DNA of 64,000 bases from Streptomyces taklimakanensis (GCF_009709575.1 NZ_WIXO01000002.1:101817-165816), one strand, 5' to 3'. Shown: positions 48,827-57,338, counted from the stretch's first letter. Numbers and translations: made by a program. Notes: generated by a model not told the origin, from the letters alone.

Positions 48827-49618
48827 TCACGGCCGGGGATCACCCCCCTGCCCGGGAGTCGTGGTGGGCGGGAGCAGCCCCAACTCCGCGGCCCGGACCC
48901 CCGCCTGGAAGCGGGAGGTGGCCCCCAGCAGCGTCATGATCTCCGCGACGTAGCGCCGGTAGGTCCGCACGGAGACCGTCAGCTCGCGGGCGGCGACCTC
49001 GTCGGTGACCCCGGCCCGCAGGGCGCAGAGGATCTGTCGGATCAGCAGCGCCCGATCACGGTCGCCGAAGACGATGCGCTCGCCCGCGGGCACCGAGCTG
49101 CACCAGATGCTCTCGAACAGGGTGCGCAGGACCTGCAGCACCTCGGGGGCCCTGATGAGGGAGGCACGGCGGCCGGCTGCGGGCCCGGCCACCACCAGGG
49201 CCGCGGTGTCGTCGGTTATGAGCACCTCCAACGGCGGCAACCGGGCCACCCGGACCGCCACCGACCCGTCCCGGTCGGGCCGCCGCCGCAGCAGGGACTT
49301 CTCGATCAGCTCCGGGTTGACCAGCAGCCGCGTCGGGACCGTGTCCCGCGCGCACTGCAACAGACCGTTCTCCCGCCATCCGACGCCCTCCAACCGCTCG
49401 CCGGAGCTCGGCGCCCGGGAGTGCAGGACGTCGACGCTCCCCTCGGCCCGCTCGATCAGCTCCCGGGCGACGCTCAGGATCCTCCCGTAGCCCCCGGTGA
49501 CCGCCGTGATGAGCTGCTCCCGCCGGCTGCGGTCGCGATGGATGACCATGGTCGACTCGATCAGCTCCCTGACCTGTAGAAGGGCGTACTCGAACTCGTC
49601 CCCAGGTCGTCTGCACAC
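48827..49618 (-). CDS. LuxR-family regulator (tandem paralog A)
   Basis: 263 residues from the GTG at 49618, chosen because GGAG lies about eight bases upstream (a TTG at 49633 is also in frame). The middle region has a PLD-like sensor pattern; the C-terminal helix-turn-helix is VTDEVAARELTVSVRTYRRYVAEIM followed by ATSRFQAGVRAAELGLLPP. Close relative of the next gene upstream, with the same length and same end motif, and more distantly of the regulator at 35192. Same strand as its paralog, 65-bp gap. Probably pathway or development regulation. Confidence 0.85.
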   Translation of the reverse strand: MCRRPGDEFEYALLQVRELIESTMVIHRDRSRREQLITAVTGGYGRILSVARELIERAEGSVDVLHSRAPSSGERLEGVGWRENGLLQCARDTVPTRLLVNPELIEKSLLRRRPDRDGSVAVRVARLPPLEVLITDDTAALVVAGPAAGRRASLIRAPEVLQVLRTLFESIWCSSVPAGERIVFGDRDRALLIRQILCALRAGVTDEVAARELTVSVRTYRRYVAEIMTLLGATSRFQAGVRAAELGLLPPTTTPGQGGDPRP

Positions 49619-49683
49619 GTTGTGACTCCACAATCACCGTCGGCAGTTCGTTCTCGCGGTCGTCCCCCACGGACCGCACCGCG

Positions 49684-50475
49684 TCATACGGCGGATTGCC
49701 GTTCCTCCGGCAACAACCCCAGTTCGACCGCGCGCACGCCGGCCTGGAAACGGGAGGAAGCGTCGAGCTCCCGCATGATCTCGGCGACGTGGCGCCGGTA
49801 GGTGCGCAGTGACACCTGCAGTTCGCGCGCGGCGGTCGCGTCGGTGTGCCCGTCCCGCAGCCGCTCCAGGATGCGGCGCGTGAGGTCGGTGCGCAGCCGG
49901 GGGCTCAGTTCCGTGTGGCCGAGGAACCTGCGCCCGCGCGACCACGCGCTCGCGTAGAGCAGTTCCAGGGCGCTGACCGCCGTGGTGTCGGTGACGATCG
50001 CCGCCCGGCTGCTCTCCTCTCCGCCGGGGGCGGATCGCAGGAACGCCAACGTGCCGTCGACCACCACGAGTCCGCACAGTTCGTGCCGGAACACTCGGAC
50101 CGCCGGCAGGCGGTGGAGCCGGGTGCGTGCCACGTCGATGGCGGCGGGAGTGCACAGGACTCGCACGGCCACTCCGTTCGGCACCTGCTCCAGGCTCCGC
50201 AGGACGGCTTCGGCGAACACGACGGAGCCGGTGAGCGTGACGCTCACCGAGCGCCGGGCCCGCAGCACGAGCCGTTCGAGGGTCTCGGCGGTCACCGCGG
50301 CGTCGGTCCGCATCACGCCCGACGCCGCAGCCGGGCGCCGGCGGTGCAGGGAGACCATGGACTCGATCAGCGTACGAGCCTGCAGCAGCGTCTGCTCCAG
50401 GTGAGCGGCATGGCTCTGGGCAGCGCTCCCCTCCAGCCCACCGACGCCTGGATGATCGAAAACAGTACCTGCCAC
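49684..50475 (-). CDS. LuxR-family regulator (tandem paralog B)
   Basis: 263 residues from the GTG at 50475 with GGGGGA upstream. The C-terminal LuxR helix-turn-helix is HTDATAARELQVSLRTYRRHVAEIM followed by ASSRFQAGVRAVELGLLPE; the N-terminal 190 residues form a sensor-like region without a recognised ligand site. It is divergent from the phosphopantetheinyl transferase gene and shares its 435-bp upstream region, so it may control that gene as well as itself. A tandem duplicate with paralog A. Confidence 0.85.
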   Translation of the reverse strand: MAGTVFDHPGVGGLEGSAAQSHAAHLEQTLLQARTLIESMVSLHRRRPAAASGVMRTDAAVTAETLERLVLRARRSVSVTLTGSVVFAEAVLRSLEQVPNGVAVRVLCTPAAIDVARTRLHRLPAVRVFRHELCGLVVVDGTLAFLRSAPGGEESSRAAIVTDTTAVSALELLYASAWSRGRRFLGHTELSPRLRTDLTRRILERLRDGHTDATAARELQVSLRTYRRHVAEIMRELDASSRFQAGVRAVELGLLPEERQSAV

Positions 50476-50910
50476 GTGTGATTCCCCCCATGATCGTTCA
50501 GAGCCTGTGTGCACTCTCGTGCGTCCCAACCCCGGTGCCTCGGTCGTATGACTCGGGCAGCCACCGTCGATCCGCTCGGCGCGTTATTGAAACGGCAATT
50601 ACTTTTGCGCCGAACGCAGGACGAGCCGCCACCGGGGCAATGATTCGCACGTTGCGTCTCAGCCAACGAGATCGTCTCGCAGTATGGCCGAAATCAGATG
50701 TAGAGAACCACAACTCTTCGACAATATTCGACCTTTACCCCTCCTTCACTGTCATCAAGATGCACGCCTACTACCGGAACCGGTGATTCCTATTCCACAT
50801 ACACCACCGTATGTACCATTATGGTCGCCGACTGTGACAACGGTGTCCGCTAGTGGACATCCGACGACCAGCCCTTCGCCCTTTCCAACGTAGGAACTTA
50901 CGGTGACCCG
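50476..50910. promoter_or_regulatory. Low-GC divergent intergenic region
   Basis: 435 bp between the LuxR gene and the phosphopantetheinyl transferase, clearly richer in A/T than its surroundings (for example 50,690-50,840). A near-palindrome TGTCCGCTAGTGGACA (50844-50859, one mismatched pair) lies 52 bp before the transferase start and is a good operator candidate. No coding frame was found. Confidence 0.6.
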
Positions 50911-51669
50911 GTGCCCACAGGACACATACGACCTCTCGGTTCCGCAACCTCTTCGAAACTCGCTCGCCATGCCATCGCCACTCACGTGTGGTGGTGGAAA
51001 GTGTCACCCGAAGGGCCAAGCAGGACCGATCTTGCCATTCTCGACACCACAGAACGCAATCGTGTAGATCAAATGAAATCAGCCAGAGCGGCTAACGAGT
51101 TCATTGCCTGCCGAGCAGCGGTGCGTCGCATATTGTCCGAATTTCTTCAAGTGCCGCCCGGCTCGATGACAATTGGTCGGAACCCCTGCCCGAAGTGCGG
51201 CAGCGAGCAGCACGGTCCGCCCGCGGTCCGCCGCCCCGCCACCGACCGGTGGATCAGCATCTCCCACACCGCCGGCATCGGACTGCTGGCCGTCTCCCCG
51301 TTCCCGGTCGGCGTCGACGTCGAGGCGGTCCGCGAGGTGCGCGTCGAGGAACTCGTGGACGCCACCGCCACCCCGGCCGAGCGGCGCGCGCTGTTCGCCG
51401 AACCGCCGGGCACGGCTCGTGGCATGGCGTTCCTGCGCTGCTGGACCCGCAAGGAGGCGGTCCTGAAGGCCACCGGAGTGGGCATCGGCTCCGACCTGAG
51501 CCGGCTGGAGTCCCGCTTCTGGGCGCCCGGCCCCGGCGATGTCACCACCACCGTCACCGGCTCCCCCACCACCTGGCGAGTGGACGCCCTGCCCGTCCCG
51601 GACGGCTGGGTGGCCGCCCTCGCCCTTCCGCACGACGCCGCACGGGAGATCATCGTCCGACGCCACTGA
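50911..51669 (+). CDS. Sfp-type 4'-phosphopantetheinyl transferase
   Basis: 252 residues. Motifs: WISISHTAG near residue 110, VGVDVEAVREV near 133 with the metal-binding acidic pair, and FLRCWTRKEAVLKATG near 175. It transfers phosphopantetheine from CoA to the Ser of NRPS thiolation domains and PKS ACPs, which this cluster needs in quantity. The first ~90 codons use more A/T-ending codons than the rest, matching the low-GC upstream region; the true start could be later than the GTG at 50911. It is divergent from the LuxR pair and is the rightmost gene with an obvious role in the pathway. Confidence 0.92.
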   Translation: MPTGHIRPLGSATSSKLARHAIATHVWWWKVSPEGPSRTDLAILDTTERNRVDQMKSARAANEFIACRAAVRRILSEFLQVPPGSMTIGRNPCPKCGSEQHGPPAVRRPATDRWISISHTAGIGLLAVSPFPVGVDVEAVREVRVEELVDATATPAERRALFAEPPGTARGMAFLRCWTRKEAVLKATGVGIGSDLSRLESRFWAPGPGDVTTTVTGSPTTWRVDALPVPDGWVAALALPHDAAREIIVRRH

Positions 51670-51788
51670 GCGGCGGCGCGGGCTCCGGTGCGGCGCGGGC
51701 GCCGGTGGATCGTGGGCGCCGTTGTTCCGGCGGCATGTGATGGTCGCCGCCGGAGCGGGTATATTGGTTTCGACCTTCTACTCAGGCT

Positions 51789-51820
51789 CGAAAGCCCCGC
51801 CGGCAACGGCGGGGCTTTCG
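51789..51820 (+). terminator. Bidirectional terminator
   Basis: Perfect 13-bp stem CGAAAGCCCCGCC / GGCGGGGCTTTCG with a 6-base loop, placed between the convergent transferase gene and the winged-helix gene, with A and T tracts inside the arms. It marks the boundary between the biosynthetic region and the replicon-maintenance region. Confidence 0.85.
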
Positions 51821-51838
51821 GTTCGTCGGCGGCCGTGC

Positions 51839-52258
51839 TCAGACGGCGACCTGGAGGTTGGGGCGTCCCTCCATGGGCGGGGCGATGACATAGGCGGGGA
51901 GCTGGAGATTGGGCAGGTCACCGGCCTTGATGTCCCTCAGCGCCTGACGGAAGGCGGCCTCCATCTCCTCGTGGCTCTCGTACTTGGCGGCCAGCGGGTG
52001 GAGCCGGTAGCTGTTGCCGTTGCGCTCCTCGCTGCGAGGACGAAGCACGATCTTCAGGTCGCACAGGGGAGCCATCAGGGCGCTGATGGCCTGTGGCGTC
52101 TTCTGGTGGTACTCGCGGGCCATGTCCTTCTGTTTGACGGGGATGTGACCGCCGAACTCGGAACGGTACAACAGGTACTGGAGGAACTTGACCGCGCTGC
52201 CGGAGATGGGTAGGGCCCAGATGCGCTCGCCCACCAAGGGAGACATGACCTCGGCCAT
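51839..52258 (-). CDS. Winged-helix protein, plasmid maintenance type
   Basis: 139 residues, start supported by AAGGAGGA. The central region (AVKFLQYLLYRSEFGGHIPV, then QKDMAREYHQKTPQAISALM) reads as a winged-helix/MarR-like DNA-binding domain, followed by a wing with RNGNSYRLHPLAA. It lies 53 bp downstream of a second winged-helix gene on the same strand. Small proteins of this sort accompany replication genes of actinomycete plasmids. Copy control or transcription repression is possible; function not established. Confidence 0.65.
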   Translation of the reverse strand: MAEVMSPLVGERIWALPISGSAVKFLQYLLYRSEFGGHIPVKQKDMAREYHQKTPQAISALMAPLCDLKIVLRPRSEERNGNSYRLHPLAAKYESHEEMEAAFRQALRDIKAGDLPNLQLPAYVIAPPMEGRPNLQVAV

Positions 52259-52311
52259 CTAGGGGTTCCTCCTTGTCGTGGTCGGTCCTGGTGTGCGATG
52301 TCCTGGCGATA

Positions 52312-53007
52312 TCACCCTGTTCGCTCCTGTCGGGTGGGGGGCGGGGGGTCGTCCAAGGCGAGGTCGAGGGCTTGCTGCTCACCATGGTGGGGGCCGATCC
52401 TGTGGGGGAACGCCTGGGGATCGCGTCCGTGTTCACGTTCGAGGTCGGCGAGGACGGCCTGTTGGGCCGTGCTGTTGCCACGGAACCACAACCGGACGTT
52501 GAGCCGGATCCTGCCGTTGCCGTGTTTCTCCAGCCACCCGTACTCACAGAGGGCCTTGATGGCCCGGTTGACAGTGGAGCGCGTGATGCGTCGGGCTCCG
52601 ATGCGGTGGGCCTCCTTGTTGAGGCCGTCGGTGATCTCCTGCTGGGTGTACTGGGCGATACCGGTTCCGGCGATCTGCCCTCCGGCGACGTAGAGGAAGA
52701 CGCACATCTCCGACTTGGTGACACTGTTGGCGACGGCCAGCTGGGCGAGAAACTGGGTGAACCAGTTGCTGGCGATGCTGTAGCCCTGGTCACCGGCCAT
52801 GTCGTGGACGGTACGGGGTTCCTGCTCGTACTCGAAGGTGACACCCTTGAGCTTCTTACGGGATCCGGAAGCCTGCCGGGTGGACTCGACGGTCTCCCCC
52901 AACTGCTTGCCCAGGGCGACGAGGATGTCGTCGAAGCCCGGGCCTCCGTCTTGAGGGGCGAGTGGGCGGGGGCCCACCGGGGGTGGGGTGGGCGGGTCAG
53001 ATGTCAC
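52312..53007 (-). CDS. Replication-initiator-like winged-helix protein
   Basis: 231 residues, GTG start with a consensus AAGGAGGT site. A proline-rich N-terminus (first 20 residues) is followed by a region with KSEMCVFLYVAGGQIAGTG, QQEITDGLN and RITRSTVNRAIKALCEYGWL, a winged-helix pattern like RepL/MarR-type plasmid initiators, and an acidic Pro-rich tail. It faces away from parA across an ~890-bp palindrome-containing gap, the arrangement expected for rep and par genes around an origin. The initiator role is inferred; it could instead be a plasmid-borne regulator. Confidence 0.6.
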   Translation of the reverse strand: MTSDPPTPPPVGPRPLAPQDGGPGFDDILVALGKQLGETVESTRQASGSRKKLKGVTFEYEQEPRTVHDMAGDQGYSIASNWFTQFLAQLAVANSVTKSEMCVFLYVAGGQIAGTGIAQYTQQEITDGLNKEAHRIGARRITRSTVNRAIKALCEYGWLEKHGNGRIRLNVRLWFRGNSTAQQAVLADLEREHGRDPQAFPHRIGPHHGEQQALDLALDDPPPPTRQERTG

Positions 53008-53806
53008 AGGACCTCCTTCGCTACTCAGGCGAGGTAGACCCTACTGCAAAACACAAGTGGTTTTTGTCTTTCGCCACTTGCGTGTGCCACGAGGGCCCAC
53101 CCCCGCACCGCCCCGACAGAAGGTGCCATAAGTCCACCACTTCTTGTCTTCTGCTGCGGATACGGGCCGGAAGTCCAACACAGCTTTACTTCTGTTGCCG
53201 TCCACGGCACGTCTCAAGCGCCCGGAGGCACTCTCGCACTCCATCACGCACCCCTCTGACCTGCAGTGAAAGAAAATCAAATTGGGCTTGACTTTTTCGC
53301 GAAATGTGCGCTCCCCATTAACATTTCAGACCTCCAAATGTGTCGGCGCCGACACACCCCACCCCGCATAACCGCAGGTGAAAGGGGGTATCAGCCCCCA
53401 CGCCTCTTGTCATAGAGACCCCCGACGGCGGTTGCCACCAGGCAACGTGACGACACGCCACGGTGTCCGGAGCGGCGAGCACCGAGCCCCCGGAGAAGTG
53501 CCCGGGCCGTCCGAGGGCGGCAAGTCCCCCCTTCCCGCAGGCGAGCGACACCCCACCCGCCGACACACCCGCACCACCGAAGGCCGGCCCCATCCGGCAG
53601 GACGTTTCGAACACCACCCGCACTGGTCACCCTCACCCCGTCCGGCCTCGCCACCCGTGTCCCGTAACGGCCCGATGACACCCGCAGTCGCCGGCCGTGC
53701 GGACACCACCGAGTCGGGGCACCGCAGGCCCGCCAGGGCCGAGGAGCCACCGACCCGGGGCGTTCGCCACCGGTGACAAGAGCGGGGTCCCCTTCTCCGT
53801 GAAGTG

Positions 53807-53833
53807 GGGCCTCATGACGACGTCATGAGGCCC
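53807..53833 (+). promoter_or_regulatory. 13-bp inverted repeat upstream of parA
   Basis: GGGCCTCATGACG-A-CGTCATGAGGCCC, perfect arms around a single base, 68 bp before the parA start. The inner half-site TGACG/CGTCA recurs in the next repeat. Likely operator for ParA autoregulation or a ParB-binding site. Confidence 0.6.
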
Positions 53834-53881
53834 TCGGCAGGAAGGTGAAACACACAGCCTCTTGCTCCTCCCTTCCCCCAA

Positions 53882-53899
53882 GCGTCAGTATGGTGACGC
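53882..53899 (+). promoter_or_regulatory. TGACGC half-site inverted repeat at parA start
   Basis: GCGTCA-6-TGACGC ends two bases before the parA ATG and shares the CGTCA/TGACG half-site with the repeat at 53807. A protein bound here would block translation or transcription of parA directly. Confidence 0.5.
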
Positions 53900-53900
53900 C

Positions 53901-55049
53901 ATGACATCCCCTTATCCTGATGGCGACCGGGAAAAGGTAGCGTCAAAGCTCCCGGCCGCCCTCCGTCAAGAGCTCAAGATCCGTACTGCCGAGTACGGCA
54001 TCGACATCCAGGACGCCGTCACCGAAGGCATCCACGCCTGGCGTGCCGACGGCGGTCACCGCGCCGCCGTGGACACCGCCGGTGCCGAGTCCTTCTCCAC
54101 CTGGCTGCCCAACGGGCTCTACGGCCGGTTCAAAGAGGACTGTTCCGCACGTGGCGTCTCCTACACCCAGGGCTTGGCCCAGTCCGTTCGCGGTTGGCTG
54201 GACGCCCACCCGTCCCCCGGCCGGCAGTCCCACACCGGACCGCAACGCAAGATCGTCTGCAATCAGAAAGGCGGCGTCGGCAAGACCGCCGTGGCCGCCG
54301 GCATCGCCCAGGCCTACGCCGAGGACGGCAAGCGGGTCCTCCTCGTCGACTACGACCCCCAAGGACACCTGAGCGAACAACTCGGCATCGCGCAGATTCC
54401 CCCGGGCGAGGACAGCCTGGTGGCCCACATGTGCGCCGAAGGCAAGGCGGACCTGCGCGAACTGCTGGTCACCTTCGAGGACGAGCGGTTCGGCAAGAGG
54501 CTCCAGATACTGCCCGCCTGCTTCGACGGGTTCCTGCTGGACGCGAAGATCGCCACCAACACCCGGATCCGCCGCCGGGAGGCCACTCTCGAACGGGCCC
54601 TGGAACCCTTGGAGACGGACTTCGACATCGTCGTCATCGACTGCCCGCCGTCACTGGGCATCGCCATGGACGCCGCCATCTACTACGGTCGACGCCGCGA
54701 CGGCGAACCCACCGGCGCCTCCGGCGTCATCATCCCCGTCCTCGCCGAGGACTCCTCCGCCACGGCCTACGCCATGCTCACCGAGCAGATCGAATCGCTG
54801 AAGGAAGACCTCGACCTCGAACTGGACTACCTGGGCCTGGTGGTGAACCTGTACGACTCCCGTCGCGGATTCGTCGCCACCTCCAGCCTCCGGCAGTGGA
54901 AGTCCCTGGGAGACCCACCCGTCCTGGCGGTCATCGGCGACCTGAAGGAACAACGCGAGGCCGTCCGCATGGGCAGACCCCTGCTGGCCTACGCCCCCCA
55001 CTGTGACCAGGCCGAGGCCATGCGGCGGATCGCGAGGGCCTCGTCATGA
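53901..55049 (+). CDS. parA: ParA-family partition ATPase with N-terminal RHH-like repeats
   Basis: 382 residues from the ATG at 53901 (an upstream in-frame start at 53862 has little support). Deviant Walker A NQKGGVGKT near residue 122, VLLVDYDPQGHLSEQLG, and DIVVIDCPPSLG. The ~110-residue N-terminal part holds two similar segments, LPAALRQELKIRTAEYGI and LPNGLYGRFKEDCSARGV, each followed by an Ala/Gly-rich helix ending in W; they look like tandem ribbon-helix-helix units. It drives segregation of the replicon together with ParB. The N-terminal DNA-binding part suggests autoregulation at the upstream inverted repeats. Confidence 0.92.
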   Translation: MTSPYPDGDREKVASKLPAALRQELKIRTAEYGIDIQDAVTEGIHAWRADGGHRAAVDTAGAESFSTWLPNGLYGRFKEDCSARGVSYTQGLAQSVRGWLDAHPSPGRQSHTGPQRKIVCNQKGGVGKTAVAAGIAQAYAEDGKRVLLVDYDPQGHLSEQLGIAQIPPGEDSLVAHMCAEGKADLRELLVTFEDERFGKRLQILPACFDGFLLDAKIATNTRIRRREATLERALEPLETDFDIVVIDCPPSLGIAMDAAIYYGRRRDGEPTGASGVIIPVLAEDSSATAYAMLTEQIESLKEDLDLELDYLGLVVNLYDSRRGFVATSSLRQWKSLGDPPVLAVIGDLKEQREAVRMGRPLLAYAPHCDQAEAMRRIARASS

Positions 55050-56092
55050 CCAGCAAGGCCGAACGGCTCGGCGCCTCTTCGGCGTTCGGCCGAGCCGGAA
55101 CCGCGCGCAGCGCCCGCGGCCGGGTCACCGAGAAGGTCCTGGGCGGCAGCGACGACGGACCCACCCGTCTCGCCCTCCACCTGCTCAGCCACAACCCCGA
55201 CAACCCGCGCGACTCCCTGCCGGACGTCACCGAACTCGCCGCCTCGCTGCGGGACCACGGGCAGAAGTCCGCGGTCACCATCATGTCCCGCGAGGCGTAC
55301 CTGGCGGCCAACCCGGAGCGGGAGGACGAGCTCGAACCGCGGGCCGCCTACGTCGTCATCGACGGCAACTGCCGTCTCGCCGCCGCCCGGCAGGCCGGTC
55401 TGTCCTCACTACGGGTCATGATGGACGAGTCCCTGGGCGGCGATCCGGACGAGCTGCTGGAGTCCGCCCTGGTGGCCAACATCCACCGCCAGGACCTCGA
55501 CCCCCTGGACGAGGCACGGGCCTTGAAGAAGCTGCTGGAAGTCCACGGCACCCAGGACAAGCTCGCCAAGCGGCTCCACCGCTCCCAGGGCTGGGTCTCC
55601 CAACGCCTGGCCCTGCTGTCCCTGACCCCGGAGCTGCAAAAGCGCCTGGAAGCCGGCGAGGAGCCGGTGGACCTACTGCGCGCGGTGGGAAAGAAGCCCC
55701 CGGAGCAGCAGGAACGGGAACTGGCGCGGCTGAAGGAGGAACGCGCCAGGAAACAGGCGGCCAAGGAAGCTCCGAGGAAGCGGACGCAACAGCCTGCGGC
55801 AGAGCTTCATTACGGCGTAATGAAAGAGGCTCCCTCCGACGGCGACTCGGCGGAGTCGGAGCTGCCCGTACCGAACACACCGCCTGCGGCGGCAGGATCC
55901 GCCCCGACCGTTCCCGCACAGTCCACCGCGGTGCCCGCCACGGACGTTCCACGGCCCCGCCCCACCACGACGCGGATGCCGTGGGACGACCCCGGGGCGA
56001 TGTGCGCGCTTCTGCGGGAGGAGATGGCTCCGGAGGATCTGAGGAAACTCTTCGAGATGCTGCGGAGCACCATCGAGGGCGGCAGGAGCTGA
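55046..56092 (+). CDS. parB: ParB-family partition protein
   Basis: 348 residues, ATGA overlap with parA. N-terminal ParB/Srx-like domain with VVIDGNCRLAAARQAGL and ESALVANIHRQDLDPLDEA, then a helix-turn-helix (TQDKLAKRLHRSQGWVSQRL), a charged coiled-coil-like stretch rich in Glu/Arg/Lys (about 215-250) and a Pro-rich, acidic C-terminal region with a final helix. GNCR replaces the GERR box of chromosomal ParB, as in plasmid relatives. It binds a centromere-like site, probably in the gap upstream. Followed by a terminator hairpin. Confidence 0.92.
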   Translation: MTSKAERLGASSAFGRAGTARSARGRVTEKVLGGSDDGPTRLALHLLSHNPDNPRDSLPDVTELAASLRDHGQKSAVTIMSREAYLAANPEREDELEPRAAYVVIDGNCRLAAARQAGLSSLRVMMDESLGGDPDELLESALVANIHRQDLDPLDEARALKKLLEVHGTQDKLAKRLHRSQGWVSQRLALLSLTPELQKRLEAGEEPVDLLRAVGKKPPEQQERELARLKEERARKQAAKEAPRKRTQQPAAELHYGVMKEAPSDGDSAESELPVPNTPPAAAGSAPTVPAQSTAVPATDVPRPRPTTTRMPWDDPGAMCALLREEMAPEDLRKLFEMLRSTIEGGRS

Positions 56093-56094
56093 GA

Positions 56095-56122
56095 CGGTCA
56101 CCCGGACCGCCCGGGGTGACCG
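56095..56122 (+). terminator. Terminator after parB
   Basis: Stem CGGTCACCC / GGGTGACCG with a 10-base loop beginning two bases after the parB stop. Confidence 0.7.
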
Positions 56123-56258
56123 GCCGGCAGGGCCACCGGTTGACGTTCGCCCTGCGGCCGATCGTGGTCTCGGCCGTGCTCGCCCGCGGATGGTCCGGAG
56201 CGGGACACCCCCGCTCCGGACCGCACACGACGCCCCTGGACGCCGCGTCACACCGCCG

Positions 56259-57338
56259 TCACGTCTCCGGGTTGTTCAGCACCCGCAGCTCCAGCGGCTT
56301 CGAATACGCCACCTCCACCACCGCGAACAGCCGGCTTTGGTCCTCGCTCCACGCGAGCCCGCCGTCCACCAGCTCCGGCGTGTGGTACGAGTTGTACGGC
56401 GCGGGCACGGTGGGGAAGTCGATGGTGCGGTACGGCTCCGAGACACCCGGCTCGAACAGCCAGATGTCCGGCTCGTATGCCGAGCTGGTGCCCGCCGCTA
56501 TCGTCCCGTCCGGGGCGACGGCCACCGAGTTCGGGTACGTGTCGGTGTTGTAGATCGTCGTCGGGGACAGATCGGCGACCTTGTAGGCGTGGTGGTGGTA
56601 CGGCGCGCCCGACGCGAGGATCGTCTCGGTGCCGTCGGCTGACAGCGCCATGTCCTGGAGGTTGCCGCTGCCGTCCTCGCCGAGGTCCTGCGCCCATGCC
56701 TTCTCCACCGGAGTGCCGCCGGCCACGTCGTACACCCCGACGGTGGTGATGCTCAGGCTGGGCTCACCGGCGACGAGGGTGCCCGGCGCGTTCGGGGACA
56801 CCTCCAGCAGCGGCGGGTAGTACCACCTGAAGTCGCCCGCCAGGCCACGCGTAACGGCCGGGTGGTCGGCGTCCGCGACGGGCAGGTCGATGGAGCCGAT
56901 GTCGCCCCAGCCGTCGTCGCCGTAACTGAACCACAGCTTCCCGGCAGTGAGGGCGACACGGGCCGGGCCGGTACCGCTGCCGGTGTGGTAGTGCTCGCGG
57001 ATGCTGTGGGTGGCGGTGTCGATGACGGCGATGCCGTCGGAGTCCTGCAGCGCGACGTACAAGGTGGAGTCGTCGGAGGTGAGCGTCATACCTCTCGCGC
57101 CGGGCTGGTTGGGGATCTCGGCGAGGACGGAGCCCTCGAAGTCGGTGACGATGATGGAACCGTCGTCGGGGTCGGTGACGAACACCTTGCGATGGGTGTC
57201 GTCGACGGCGATGTCCCCGAAGGACGTGGTCGGCAGGGTGGCGGTGGTGTCGGCGGCGGCCGGGGTGGCGAGACCGAGGGCCGCGGCGAGAGCGACGGCG
57301 ACGGTGGTGGTGCGGTGGGCCACGCGTCGTATGCGCAC
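56259..57338 (-). CDS. Secreted YncE-like beta-propeller protein (short form)
   Basis: 359 residues from the GTG at 57338 with AAAGGA upstream. N-terminal signal peptide (RIRRVAHRTT, hydrophobic stretch, cleavage near TPAAADT). The rest shows repeated propeller blades: DIAVDDTHRKVFVTDPDDG, GMTLTSDDSTLYVALQDSD, DMALSADGTETILAS, SVAVAPDGTIAAGT. Related Streptomyces proteins usually continue into Ig-like repeats and a C-terminal anchor; this one stops after LELRVLNNPET, so it looks C-terminally truncated or is a propeller-only form. Extracellular; ligand unknown. Confidence 0.8.
   Translation of the reverse strand: MRIRRVAHRTTTVAVALAAALGLATPAAADTTATLPTTSFGDIAVDDTHRKVFVTDPDDGSIIVTDFEGSVLAEIPNQPGARGMTLTSDDSTLYVALQDSDGIAVIDTATHSIREHYHTGSGTGPARVALTAGKLWFSYGDDGWGDIGSIDLPVADADHPAVTRGLAGDFRWYYPPLLEVSPNAPGTLVAGEPSLSITTVGVYDVAGGTPVEKAWAQDLGEDGSGNLQDMALSADGTETILASGAPYHHHAYKVADLSPTTIYNTDTYPNSVAVAPDGTIAAGTSSAYEPDIWLFEPGVSEPYRTIDFPTVPAPYNSYHTPELVDGGLAWSEDQSRLFAVVEVAYSKPLELRVLNNPET

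Larger units (their letters stand above)
53008..53900. other. Palindrome-rich gap: candidate origin/partition region
   Basis: About 890 bp between the divergent rep-like and parA genes, with no believable gene. Contents: inverted repeat CAAGTGG-13-CCACTTG (53054-53080); an A/T-rich stretch around 53,265-53,340; the perfect 18-bp palindrome TGTGTCGGCGCCGACACA (53339-53356); a GC-rich spacer; then two inverted repeats just before parA. Its position between replication- and partition-type genes makes it the best candidate for an origin or centromere-like site. Confidence 0.5.

Noticed and set aside
50911..51180. Possibility that the low-GC start of the transferase is a separate small gene
   Set aside because: The frame is continuous into the transferase domain and upstream residues align plausibly with the family's N-terminal part; only the exact start is uncertain.
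53378..53776. Open frames of ~100-130 codons in the rep-parA gap
   Set aside because: Pro/Arg/Thr-rich translations, no ribosome sites, overlapping frames on both strands; better explained as non-coding, palindrome-containing DNA.
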